Shown here: positions 21,650 to 33,800 of the stretch, piece after piece | How positions within the stretch are numbered: position 1 is the stretch's first letter | How the letters are laid out: the number at the start of each line of letters is the position of its first letter | Assembly: GCA_932521025.1 (NCBI GenBank) | Contig: OW051471.1 | Span: 4,216,001-4,280,000 of the forward strand | Source of the DNA: Oscheius onirici | Taxonomy: Eukaryota; Nematoda; Chromadorea; Rhabditida; Rhabditidae | Reading direction: 5' to 3' | Length of the DNA: 64,000 nt | Made by a program: the position numbers and the translations under genes | The notes under the pieces: generated by a model | The model's database searches: none | Seen by the model: the letters and a program-made list of their open reading frames with translations, nothing else | Told to the model about the DNA's origin: nothing

Positions 21650-22822
21650 TCTTAACTACAGCACACCCCCAAATCAATAGAAATCGTGGGACAGTCCCGA
21701 AATTGGCAAAATCACTTTGAATGCGACCCGTTTCGCGGGCGAGCCATTTTGAATTTGGCACGTTTTGAGGAGCTGACTCATTTTGAGAAACTTCGGATTG
21801 AAAATGACTCGAATTGAAAACAGTCGAAACGAAAAAAAATCATTTTGAAAACGTTCAAATTGAAAATGACGAACCGCCAATGGTCATTTTGAAAAAATTT
21901 GGACGCAATTGCGTACGGAAAATTCCTACAGTATCTATTTATCTTTTTTGACGTTTTTTTTTTTTTGCTTTTTCTTGCCGAAATTACAGGAGTTCTATCG
22001 TTTTTTTTTCGTCTTAGAACGTAGAGAAGACTTCACTTATTGGATCTACACCTTTGCAAATCATAATTATGCAAAATTCCGGCTGAAAACGGTGTAAAAC
22101 ATTAAAGCAATAGAAAGAGTCTACCAAATGAGTTTATTTGCCGGTAAGTACAAACAAAATGATTATTAGTGCTAAGAATACAACGTCGAAAGCGTTGTTA
22201 CTGGAAGTAGCGAAGAATCTCGACTATTTCGTCGATCCCCGTATTGTAACTGGAGATTTTCTTCTGTTCAACAGCATTGATCAGCTATTTCTTGAGTAAG
22301 CCTTTCGTCTTAGGCTGTGGCTTGATCTGTAAATGACAAATTAATACAAAAATGGAGTCTAAAAAACAAACCTGGAAGATTGGTGCCGCCCTCAGAATTT
22401 CCGCAATAAAGAGACCAACTGTTTGAAAGGTTTGGGTACATCATCGAATGTTCCGTCTGCACGTAGAAATTTTGAAGATTCCACCTCATACAACGTTTTA
22501 TCCGCCGAATGGTTGTGGTTTTGGAGCACAGTCACGTTGTTAGAAGGGCTGACTTTGTAAGCAACAAACGAAGTTGATCAAGTTCGATGCCTGGAAAAAA
22601 GGTTTACTCTAAAAAAGAAAACTAACTTGTAGAAACAGTGGAAGACGTGTGATCCGTCAACATTCCTGTATTATGAAGGGATAAGATAGTTTTTCAGCAT
22701 TTCCGGCTGTTTTATAGTCTTCATTTCGGTCTGAAGCATCAATTTATCACGAAAAAAGTACACAAAAACAACTAAAAACAAGAAGAACAGATAAATACAC
22801 AGAAAATGCTGATAAGGAAACA

Positions 22823-23013
22823 TATAGTCTGTTCAAAAAAAAATAGAGAGCATCATTTGAATTAGCCCGCGCTTTTTCATTGGCTGAGTATCCAACATTT
22901 ACATGCTGTAACGTACTACGCAGCTAAATTCCCGCCAATTTGTTTTAAAAAAGTTCTAAGAAGAAAGCGCGGGTCAATTCAAAAACTGCTCTCTACATTT
23001 TGAACAGACTATA
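22823..23013. mobile_element. 191-bp MITE nested in the foldback element
   Basis: It starts TATAGTCTGTTCAAAA and ends with the complement TTTTGAACAGACTATA. The homology of the arms continues through TAGAGAGCA and a CCCGCGCTTT block. TA at both ends suggests a Tc1-mariner-type origin. It abuts the right arm of the larger element, so it inserted there later. Confidence 0.8.
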
Positions 23014-23189
23014 GGAATTTTCCGTACGCAATTGCGTCCAAATTTTCGCAAAGTGAACTTTTCAAAATGACCTTTGGCGGTTCGTCTTTTACAATTTGAA
23101 CGTTTTCAAAACGTCTTTTTCAATTTGACCTTTTTCAACGCAATTTTTTTTCAAAGAGACTTTTTTCGAAACGAGTCAGCCCCCGTCAG

Positions 23190-23440
23190 GGATGGGCGGA
23201 TGATCCACGCTCATTTCGACATCCGCATCCGCAAAACCAAAAAAGTGACTATCCGCATCCGCATTTCGAAAAGGTCACTATCCGCACCAAAAAATCGGTT
23301 TTTGCGCGGATTTCGCGGTTCAAAAACTTCTCTGAAATTACCCTATTTCATCATTTTGAATGAAAAAATTTCAAAGCATCCGCGGATATCCGCGCCCAAA
23401 TCCGCATCCGTACCCTATTTTGGGCATGTGGAAGAAATCC
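23190..23440. repeat. ATCCGC/GCGGAT motif cluster
   Basis: At least eight copies of ATCCGC, in both orientations and often as ATCCGCATCCGCA, lie within the right arm of the foldback element. It looks like an internal degenerate repeat of the transposon rather than a simple microsatellite. Confidence 0.6.
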
Positions 23441-23547
23441 GGTAAGAAAAAGCAAAAAAAATTGAAAAACAAAATTTGAATTCAAAGCGTTGGTTTTTTT
23501 GCCAATTTCGGGACTGTCACGAAGTCGTGGGTATGCTGTAGTTAAGA

Positions 23548-23866
23548 GACTGGGCGCCACGTTAATTCATTTAATAATGTTCAGAAAAAAGTGCGCACGT
23601 CGTTTGCATTGCCGTAACTCTGTCACACCCTTTTCAAAGAAACTACCAAAGTCGTAAAAACACTTCGCGTACTTGCTTTTCCTGTCTCAAATTGTTAAAA
23701 ACTAACTGTACGCACAAAGCTGACACACAGAGACTTGGGAGCAATTTAGAATCGATCGAACTACTTTTATTGCCTTTCTTTGATTGCTGTTTTCTAACAA
23801 AACAAACTTCCGTTTGATAAAACAAAACTCTAGTAAAACGAAACTTTCAGAGGCTACTGTGCCGCC
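23548..23866. other. HRS upstream region
   Basis: The interval between the transposon and the HRS start presumably holds the promoter. The acceptor-like ACTTTCAG at 23843-23850 lies 16 nt before the ATG and may be a trans-splice site. Confidence 0.5.
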
Positions 23867-26474
<2,608 letters not shown>

Positions 26475-26676
26475 CTCTCCACTTATCATATTGTCCTCAA
26501 ACAAGGTTATCTTTCTTTCGCGTGTCTATACTGGTCGGTGAACGTACATTACTTGAATGCATATATTTATTTTTCGCAATAAAGCTGTCTCTTTCATCTA
26601 GCCTGGCTTGTTTACAGTTTTCAGCAATCACAGATATCTCTTTCAGATTCTTTTTTTTTCAACGAATCGTCTAGAA

Positions 26677-27115
26677 ATGGGGAGTTCAACGTCAACTTTG
26701 CCAAAAGTGCCTTTGAGCAAGGCGTCCGAGCGTATTCTGAAAGATACTAGAGAACATCCTGTCGTAATATTCAGCAAAGAACCGTGTGGATGGTGCGATA
26801 TGGCCAAGAAGGAGCTGAATGAAGACGGAATCGCCTTTGTGGAGAAGAACTTGGTCGAAATTGGAAAAGCGGAGCCAGATGGAGGACAAGAATACGTCAA
26901 AGGACTCATAGCTCTGACCAAACAGAAGACCGTTCCGCAGATCTTCATTTGTGGAAAGTGAGTACTTTTTTTTTCTCTAAAAACATAATTTTAGGTTCAT
27001 TGGCGGCTATACTCAGATGAACGCGAAGAGGAAGGAGCTCTCTATACTCATCGAGCAGTGTTCGGTAGACGGGAAAACGTGGAGTCAGAAAACTGTTCGT
27101 CCTTCCAAGATCTGA
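26677..27115 (+). CDS. glutaredoxin with CGWC active site
   Basis: Two exons (26677-26957, 26995-27115) encode 133 residues. The thioredoxin-like fold of a glutaredoxin is visible: VIFSKEPCGWCDMAKKEL, then the cis-Pro loop KTVPQIFI and the glutathione-site GGYTQM. The active site reads CGWC instead of the usual CPYC. The N-terminus MGSSTST fits an N-myristoylation signal, which would put it at membranes. It would use glutathione to reduce disulfides or mixed disulfides. It lies 202 bp after HRS on the same strand, with several acceptor-like TTTCAG sites between (the nearest about 31 nt before the ATG), so downstream-operon processing is possible. Confidence 0.92.
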
Positions 27116-27287
27116 GGCTTAGTTTTGTACACATAGTTTTTTATAAATATGCTAGAAGTTTAGTCAAGGTTTTTTTTTAATACCCCGGTGATATACAGAA
27201 AGGTTGAAAGAATGCAGTGCAGTCCAGTTGATTGTTCAGAACACAGTCCGTCCCTCATCTTTAAACTTTGTCCTTTTTTCAAAGCTG

Positions 27288-27823
27288 TTACTTACCGAGC
27301 GTCATGAAGAAAAGTTCGAGTTCTCGTTCTAAGAAACCGGAATCTGGAGAAACAATTGGTGCAACTGTTTCGATCGGACCCGGTCGACACTCCTGAATGA
27401 TCTCTTCGTTTCGTGTGGTACGGAAACTCACGTTTACAGCGAGACAAGTGTCCGTCGATTGGAACGGGCTGTGTCTCAAGGCATCAAGGAAAACGGAAAA
27501 GTGAGTCTTCACTAAGACTAGACATCTTCTTCGGTACTGTGGAGGTATAAAGAGCAGAAGACTCAAACCTTACACTGAAATGTCGATTGCAGTGATGTTT
27601 TAGCTGTCGAACGAGAACTCTTTTACTCGGTGCACTGCCGGAAGAGGCAAAGTAACCGTGAACTCCCTTCAAAACAGTCTGACAATAGTCACAGGTTTCA
27701 TCACTTGTGAACGAACTAGTTGGATACTGTAATTTACAATTTTTAGGTTTTTGAAGGACGAATCTGCAAAGACAAAAAACTCACAGCTATAGCCAGGAGA
27801 AATAAGAGATTACCAAGTTTCAT
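27288..27823 (-). CDS. small secreted protein with saposin-like cysteines
   Basis: Four exons (27823-27785, 27726-27576, 27511-27432, 27392-27288) give 124 residues. The first 13 (MKLGNLLFLLAIA) look like a signal peptide. The mature part begins near YPTSSFTSDETCDYCQTVLK and has five cysteines in a CxxC...C...C..C pattern, with a helical segment RVLVRQLKHHCNRHF. This recalls saposin-B or caenopore-like domains, but one cysteine of the usual six is missing and the family call is tentative. The tail ends LELFFMTLGK. The gene converges on the glutaredoxin gene with a 172-bp gap. Confidence 0.65.
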
Positions 27824-28968
27824 AGAACTATAATGACCTGGAAATAGCTTTTACCGGACACCATAACAAAGAGAAGAAACTCGAAAAAATGACTGGCTTC
27901 AGACACCTAATGAAGACAATCTTTTGGTTGGAGGTCACGCGCGCCCGAACTGGTCGCTCTCCTAAAGGCTCGTTAGACATGTGCGCTTGGACCGGCTGGG
28001 AAAGAAAATTGAAGAATTTTGTCGATTTTTTTTGCGAATTTGTCTTTTTTTGCTTAACTTTTTTTTCTGTGCTAGTCGGTATTTGTTCACAATGACTGGG
28101 GAAACACAAAAACCCCAGAAAAAAAGCGTGCTGATTTTCTTTTGCCCGCCGCACTGAAGCCAATTTTTTTCCCAGCCGGTCCAAGTGCACATGTCTAAGG
28201 CTCGTAAAGCGGTTGTCTATTATGTGAGACACAGGGAAAAGTATGCGGAAGATAGTACATATCAGTCAACGGTTGCAGAGACCAAAAGCTACCCGTTTGA
28301 CGTTTTGGGTTCAAGTTGGTCGTCTCCATTTCGGCGAATATGCCGCAAATTTGCCGAAACTCGGGCAATAGAAGCAAAACAAATCAGAAAAGGAATGTAC
28401 TTTAGTCTGCAGCAACCTCATCGTCCGAGAAAGAGAAAACAAACAGCCATAATGCAGGCAACACGATCATGGGTCAGTCTCTGTGGGAAACATTGAAAAT
28501 ACATTTCAATATTCTTTGCAAAGCACGGGAATGGAATCGAATAGAAACAAACTCAGAAAAATCTCACTCAGTAACTCCCTTGAAAAACTTGTATTTGTGA
28601 CTTAGTATTCTTCAATCTCTTTTCTAGTCTACAAAGTTGTTTTTCCACTTCACTGCAATTTTCTGGCAGACTCAAAAAAATTTGTTTGGGTTTTCCCGGA
28701 AACCTCGAGTTTTTTTACGTCACAATGCCGTCTTAAAGGACTGCGCCCCCGGGTCCCGACGCGATTTGCTTGCTACCGTATCACTTTCGACAGCGCTCTT
28801 CTTCCCGTTCCTATTTTCTGCTTTGCCACGAATTTTCTATGTTGTTTGCTTTCTTTTAATTTGCATTTCGAAGCTTCTGCATGTAAAAGCTAAAAAATCT
28901 TATCACGAGTTGCTCTTGCTCTTCTTATTTTCACTGTCAGACTGCAATATTTAGCTTGAGGTACAAAT
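27824..28968. other. intergenic region upstream of RPS2
   Basis: It holds one MITE (27976-28195) and the RPS2 promoter region. Small ORFs at 28185-28496 and 28637-28954 have no family resemblance; the first begins inside the MITE terminal repeat. Confidence 0.5.
27974..28197. mobile_element. ~220-bp MITE, TA-flanked
   Basis: TIRs GACATGTGCGCTTGGACCGG (27976 on) and their complement, with one difference, end at 28195. The arms extend about 35 bp through GCTGGGAAA. TA flanks both ends. The interior is T-rich and non-coding. Probably Tc1-mariner-type. Confidence 0.75.
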
Positions 28969-30288
28969 ATGGCTGATCGTGGAGGTTTCCGTGGTGGATT
29001 TGGAGGCGAACGCGGAGGACGTGGTGGCCGCGGAGGAGCTGGAGGTGAACGCGGTCGGGGAGGACGTGGCCGTGGACGCGGAGGCCGTGGTGGACGGTTA
29101 GTTCTTAGAAGATTTAATTTTTTACGGGGCGGATAGGAACCAGGCTGTTTCAATGAATAACTTGTGCCGAAAATCGCCCAAAGTAGTGGGTCGAATATGG
29201 TCGTTTGTAGTCAATTCTAGCACTATCTTCGATTCGTACAAGTATCTTTTTTTTACAGTGGAGGACGCGATAACAAGGAAGACGAATGGACTCCCGTTAC
29301 CAAGCTCGGAAGACTCGTTAAAGACAAGAAGATCACAACTCTTGAGGAAATCTACCTCAACTCGCTCCCCATCAAGGTATTATTTTTGTTCGATCTTATC
29401 CATAACTGGGCGGATAGGAACCAGGCAGAGTATGTACGCTACTTGGGCCGAAAACCGCCAAAATTAATTAAGAGTCCTTTATGGTCGCTTGAAATTTATC
29501 TTGTTCTTGAGCATACCTAAGGATTCAACATTGACTTCTAAAACCATCATTTTTTCAGGAGTTCGAGATCATTGATGCCCTCTGCTCCAACTTGAAGGAC
29601 GAAGTTCTCAAGATTACCCCCGTCCAGAAGCAGACCACGTAAGCTTTCTCTTGGTTTTACATTTTGAAGGTGGATAGGAACCAGATTGTGATTGTTCGTA
29701 ATATGGGCCGAAAACCACCAAAAGTACAAGAGGCACATTGGTCGCTTGATTTAGGGCGTCTTTTTTGGGCATTACCCGTGCATCTGACATTAACTTTCAA
29801 TTTTCAGTGCAGGTCAACGTACCCGATTCAAGGCTTTCGTCGCCATCGGAGACCACGACGGACACGTTGGACTCGGAGTCAAGTGCTCGAAGGAAGTCGC
29901 CACTGCTATCCGTGGAGCCATCATCTCTGCCAAGCTCGCTGTTATTCCTGTTAGAAGAGGATACTGGGGAAACAAGATCGGAAAGCCCCATACCGTTCCC
30001 TGCAAGGTGACCGGAAAGTGCGCTTCAGTAATGGTCCGACTTGTCCCTGCTCCCCGTGGTACCGGTCTCGTTGCCGCTCCCGTCCCCAAGAAGCTTCTTA
30101 CCATGGCTGGTATCTCTGACTGCTACACGGCTGCCACTGGACAGACCGCCACTCTTGGAAACTTTGCTAAGGCCACCTATTCCGCTCTTCAGCGTACCTA
30201 CTCCTACCTTACACCCGATCTGTGGAAAGAGGAGAAGCTCGAGAAGACTCCTTATCAAAGATTCCACGACTTTTTGCAGAGAGCCTAA
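28969..30288 (+). CDS. RPS2: small ribosomal subunit protein RPS2 (uS5)
   Basis: Four exons (28969-29096, 29259-29376, 29559-29638, 29808-30288) encode 268 residues. The N-terminus is an Arg-Gly-rich tract ([20 protein letters not shown]), usual for animal RPS2. Then come [18 protein letters not shown] and the uS5 core [40 protein letters not shown] and [17 protein letters not shown]. The protein helps form the mRNA entry and decoding region of the 40S subunit. All three introns are longer than usual (162, 182 and 169 nt), and each carries a similar H/ACA-type RNA. Codon use is biased to C-ending codons, as expected for a highly expressed gene. Confidence 0.98.
29126..29243 (+). ncRNA. H/ACA snoRNA copy 1, RPS2 intron 1
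   Basis: Hairpin 1 is closed by GGGCG...CGCCC and contains GGATAGGAACCAG and GCCGAAAA. The H box AAAGTA (ANANNA) follows at once. Hairpin 2 is closed by GGGTCGAA...TTCGATTC and contains TATGGTCGTTTG; the ACA box is at 29238-29240. Copies 2 and 3 differ in the stems but keep pairing, which supports a real RNA. Confidence 0.85.
29408..29533 (+). ncRNA. H/ACA snoRNA copy 2, RPS2 intron 2
   Basis: Hairpin 1 is closed by GGCGG...CCGCC with the same internal-loop sequences GATAGGAA and GCCGAAAA. H box AAATTA. Hairpin 2 is closed by an 8-bp stem GAGTCCTT...AAGGATTC and contains TATGGTCGCTTG. The ACA box is at 29528-29530. Confidence 0.87.
29669..29792 (+). ncRNA. H/ACA snoRNA copy 3, RPS2 intron 3
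   Basis: Hairpin 1 is closed by GGTGG...CCACC, a compensatory change relative to copy 2, with GATAGGAA and GCCGAAAA unchanged. H box AAAGTA. Hairpin 2 is closed by AGAGGCAC...GTGCATCT with one mismatch and contains TTGGTCGCTTG. The ACA box is at 29787-29789. Confidence 0.87.
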
Positions 30289-30862
30289 GCTGTTGTTTCA
30301 TTGATAATGAAGTTGTTGACAGGCTATTTATACATTTGTTCTTTTTACATAGACATGGCTCCGAGCCGGCCCAGTCCCCAGACTTGGCCGTCGGACCAAA
30401 AATGAAGATGGTCATATTATAGCGCATTCTAGAACTAAAATAATGAATAATAATATTGTTACATTTTGTTGAACTTTTTTTTTTTTACTAAAGATGCAGG
30501 TTTTGGTAAAAAAACCTTTTTTCCAAAATTTCCCCGCGGTCCGGACTTTTCGGGCCTCAACTTTCAGGCCCGGTCCGTCAGCCATGTCTAGCCATAAATC
30601 AGGATTTATTCAAACAATACGCTAAACACGTTCTCCTGAATTCAATAACATTGGAACTTGGGTTCACCGGAAAGATACACTATTCGGATATATCACAATA
30701 GCTAAACTTGGGTGTTGCACCCGAACTAACGAATTGCACAAAGAACTGTATTGGCAACTTGGTGAATGAGCTTTTGGGAATGAGAGATGAAGTCTAGAGT
30801 GAGCAGATGGCAATTGCCGTGAAGAACGAAAGACCCGTAAGGGAGGACGAGGAGACGGGCGA
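30289..30862. other. convergent intergenic gap RPS2/KCC
   Basis: AT-rich 3' flanks of two convergent genes, with an imperfect CCGCGGTCCGGACT...AGGCCCGGTCCG patch near 30532-30583. No gene seen. Confidence 0.5.
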
Positions 30863-33800
30863 TTACGAGTAGATCGTGACCACCTAAAGAATTAATTTCT
30901 ACCAGTTTTTCGATCGTCTACCTCTGCACCAGTTCCTCTTACCAGTAGCACTCGCTGAAGGCCCTCAGTCAGAGCCTCGATGAATTCCATATCTGAACTC
31001 GTTATTTCCTATTCTGTGGATTGTAAAACTCACAGTATTGGTCGGAATCTCTGTCAGGAGGGCCAGGAAGATTGATAATAGCCAACTGGCTTGTTGCACT
31101 GTTCTGCTGCATCAGTTCATTTAGCTTCACAGCTGTGTGCATCTTGTGAACGTGGAGACGAATGCTTCGTCTTCTCTTTTCGTCGTCCGTTTTGTCCACA
31201 TGACCATTAGGTTTCAGCTGAATTTCTTATTTTCTTTTTTGAAAGAAAGACAACCTCGTTGCTGCTGTCATCACTGAATCGGACGCCTCTTTCCTGAGCC
31301 TTCTTCTTGGCTCCATTGCTCTCTTCGTCTTCCTCATCAACCACGTCCAACTTCTTTTCAGATACGTTTCCAACAGCCAACTCGTCTTCATTGATCTTAC
31401 TTAGCTTCCTTTCTCTGAAGTCGTCTTTGAGGAAACACCTATCTCTTATACTAACCTAGTGACGTCTTCCAGATGCGTCTGGATATCCTTCTCTCTGTCC
31501 GCCTTGTTCAGATGTTTCATCATCTTTGCTCTCTCCTCAGTCTTCAGCGTTCTCTCGTAAGTGTATTCACTGATATCGCTGTTCGGCATCTCGATCACAT
31601 GAACTTCGGCGTCGATTCTCAGCTGATAGAGGAACTTTTGGAGATCAGTCTTCATCTGGACATTGTTGTCTTCCAGCTGAGCAATCGCAAACAGTCGAAG
31701 TTTAGTGTTTCTCCAGGTCTTATTTTGACGAAGAAGAAAGGGAAGTAGCATGAGAAGACCGCCGTCGTGTACTACCCACCAGACATCAATATTTCCAGAG
31801 GCTTTCGTGTTCGAGGCTGGGAATGTCTCGACGTTCTTTGGCACCAGAATGGCACATTTGGCTGCTGTGATTGAGCGGATGTGAGAGACGAAGCGGTGAC
31901 CGACCTGAATTTGAATTTTGAACTGCCTTTACTTTTGTTTTGTATAGAATTTGGGTCTCTCGACCCAGAAGCCTTGCTGGCAACAAGTCAGCGCAGAGTC
32001 TCATTTACCAAAATCTCGGTTTCGGTTAACCCTCCAAATAATGAGCAATAGTTTTGCTTCTGTTCCTAAAGTGTTCTCTTCTAACCAAAATCACTATACT
32101 AACAACAAGAGATATTGATTTCGGAAAATTAATATAGAACTAAAAAAAGTTTCGAAATTTTGAGTCTACCTCAAACTCGTGCTCGTTGTTCCACTGCTGC
32201 GGCCACGGCAAGACGACAGTATTGTGACGAAGACCACCCAGTCCGGACGTCTGTACCATACAGTTGACTCCTTCCAACGGATCGGCAGTCATCAGAACAT
32301 CGCAGAATCCGCGGATCTTGTTCTTCTTCATCAATGTCTCCAAGTTTCGAAGCTGTGCTTTGGCTTCCCCAGCCTGTGTGAAGAAGTCTCCTTGCATACA
32401 TTTGGCGACGATGGTCAGTCCCTTTCCAGCCTTTAACTGGGCCACAAAACTCATAATTCCTTGGGTGATAGGACTGTCAGTTTTGTCTACCAACACGAGA
32501 AGTTGAGGCCTCCAATTCCTCGAATGTTGCTCTTTTGGATCGACACTGAGAAGAGCAAAACGGGCAGCTGACAAGCCGAGACCACGAATTCCATCTCCCC
32601 ATTCTTTCTCAGCACCCGCGTATTCGATGTACTTGTAGACAGCAGCTCCGATACAAATGGCCAGAAGAGCAAAGTACCAGGCTGAGATGAACATGACGAA
32701 GACGCAGAGGACGGCTCCGAGCATGGACAGAGCTGGATGGAAGTAGCGGAAGGCCGGACGCCAACCGGGTGCTTTGAGCAGAGACTGGAGAGCACAAGAA
32801 GCGTTGACTCCAAGATAGCACATGAGGAAGAACTGGGTGATGAGAGCCGTGATGTTCTCAATGACGGCGATCAGAATTCCACACTCGCAGATGAGAATTG
32901 TGATGAGAATGGCCGGATAGGGCTCGCCTCTTTTGTCCATCTTTCTGAATGGCTTGAGGAAGGGAATCACGTCGTCGGAGGCAATGGCTTGGAGGAGACG
33001 AGGAGCTCCGGTCAACGACTGCATTCCTGCTCCGATTGTGGCCATGAAGGAACCGATTAAGATGACAATGGGGAAGGGCCACGCCAGCTCGGAAACCAAG
33101 AGTTTTCCCACAGCTGAAGCTCCAAACTTGTCCCTGATGTACATTTCGGACACGGATGAACCCATGGCCAAAACCCCGGCCAGATCTGAAAAGAATGAAA
33201 AGGGTCATCTGTCATCATCAGACGGCAGTCATGCTCAATTGACTCGTATAACTCACAGACTATCGAAGTACTAATTTGAGCGGCGAGAGTTCCTCGAGGA
33301 ATGGACTTGGAGGCGTCTCGAAGATTACCCGAACGGTTCGAACCCGCCATGATACCTGAAATTCAAATTATATGTTGATGGACCGGACATTCGTCATCGC
33401 CACGTCGGCACGTAACAACTTTTGCACCCAGAATAGAATAGACGCTAACCTGTGGCAGAGGGGAAGAATACTCCGATGAGAATCATAAAACCCGTGGTAC
33501 AATCGGCGAAAACATACGAGGACGAGGCTGTCGCTCGAGTGGCTTTGTCTTTTGGGTCTTTCGACATGATGTCTCCTTCTCTATGGTATTTTGGCCAGAG
33601 ATTGTCGAAGAAGACGCCAGAGGCTATGCCCTTGATGACTCGCTCGTTTCTGATGGCCGGCAGATTACTTCCTCGCCAGACTTTGATATTCCTCAGTCGG
33701 CTGAAGTATTGATCACAAGTACCATTGTCCGAGCAGAAGAGACTTTCCAGTCCGTCAGCTGTACAGTTCGGCACCATACCCGTTTTCTCGAAATGACCCA

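Larger units (their letters stand above)
21650..23547. mobile_element. large foldback DNA-transposon remnant
   Basis: The left end TCTTAACTACAGCACACCC is mirrored at the right end by GTATGCTGTAGTTAAGA. The arms (21650-21929 and 23014-23547) match inversely, with the inner landmark GGACGCAATTGCGTACGGAA at about 21902 and its complement near 23025. The right arm is longer because it carries a block rich in ATCCGC motifs (about 23190-23440). No transposase is seen in the 0.9-kb interior. TA or TTAA could be the target site, but no clean duplication is visible. A second MITE is inserted next to the right arm. Confidence 0.8.

Noticed and set aside
28185-28496. 103-codon ORF
   Set aside because: Begins inside the terminal repeat of a MITE and shows no domain.
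28890-29153. Pro/Arg-rich minus-strand ORF
   Set aside because: Antisense of the Arg-Gly-rich first exon of RPS2.
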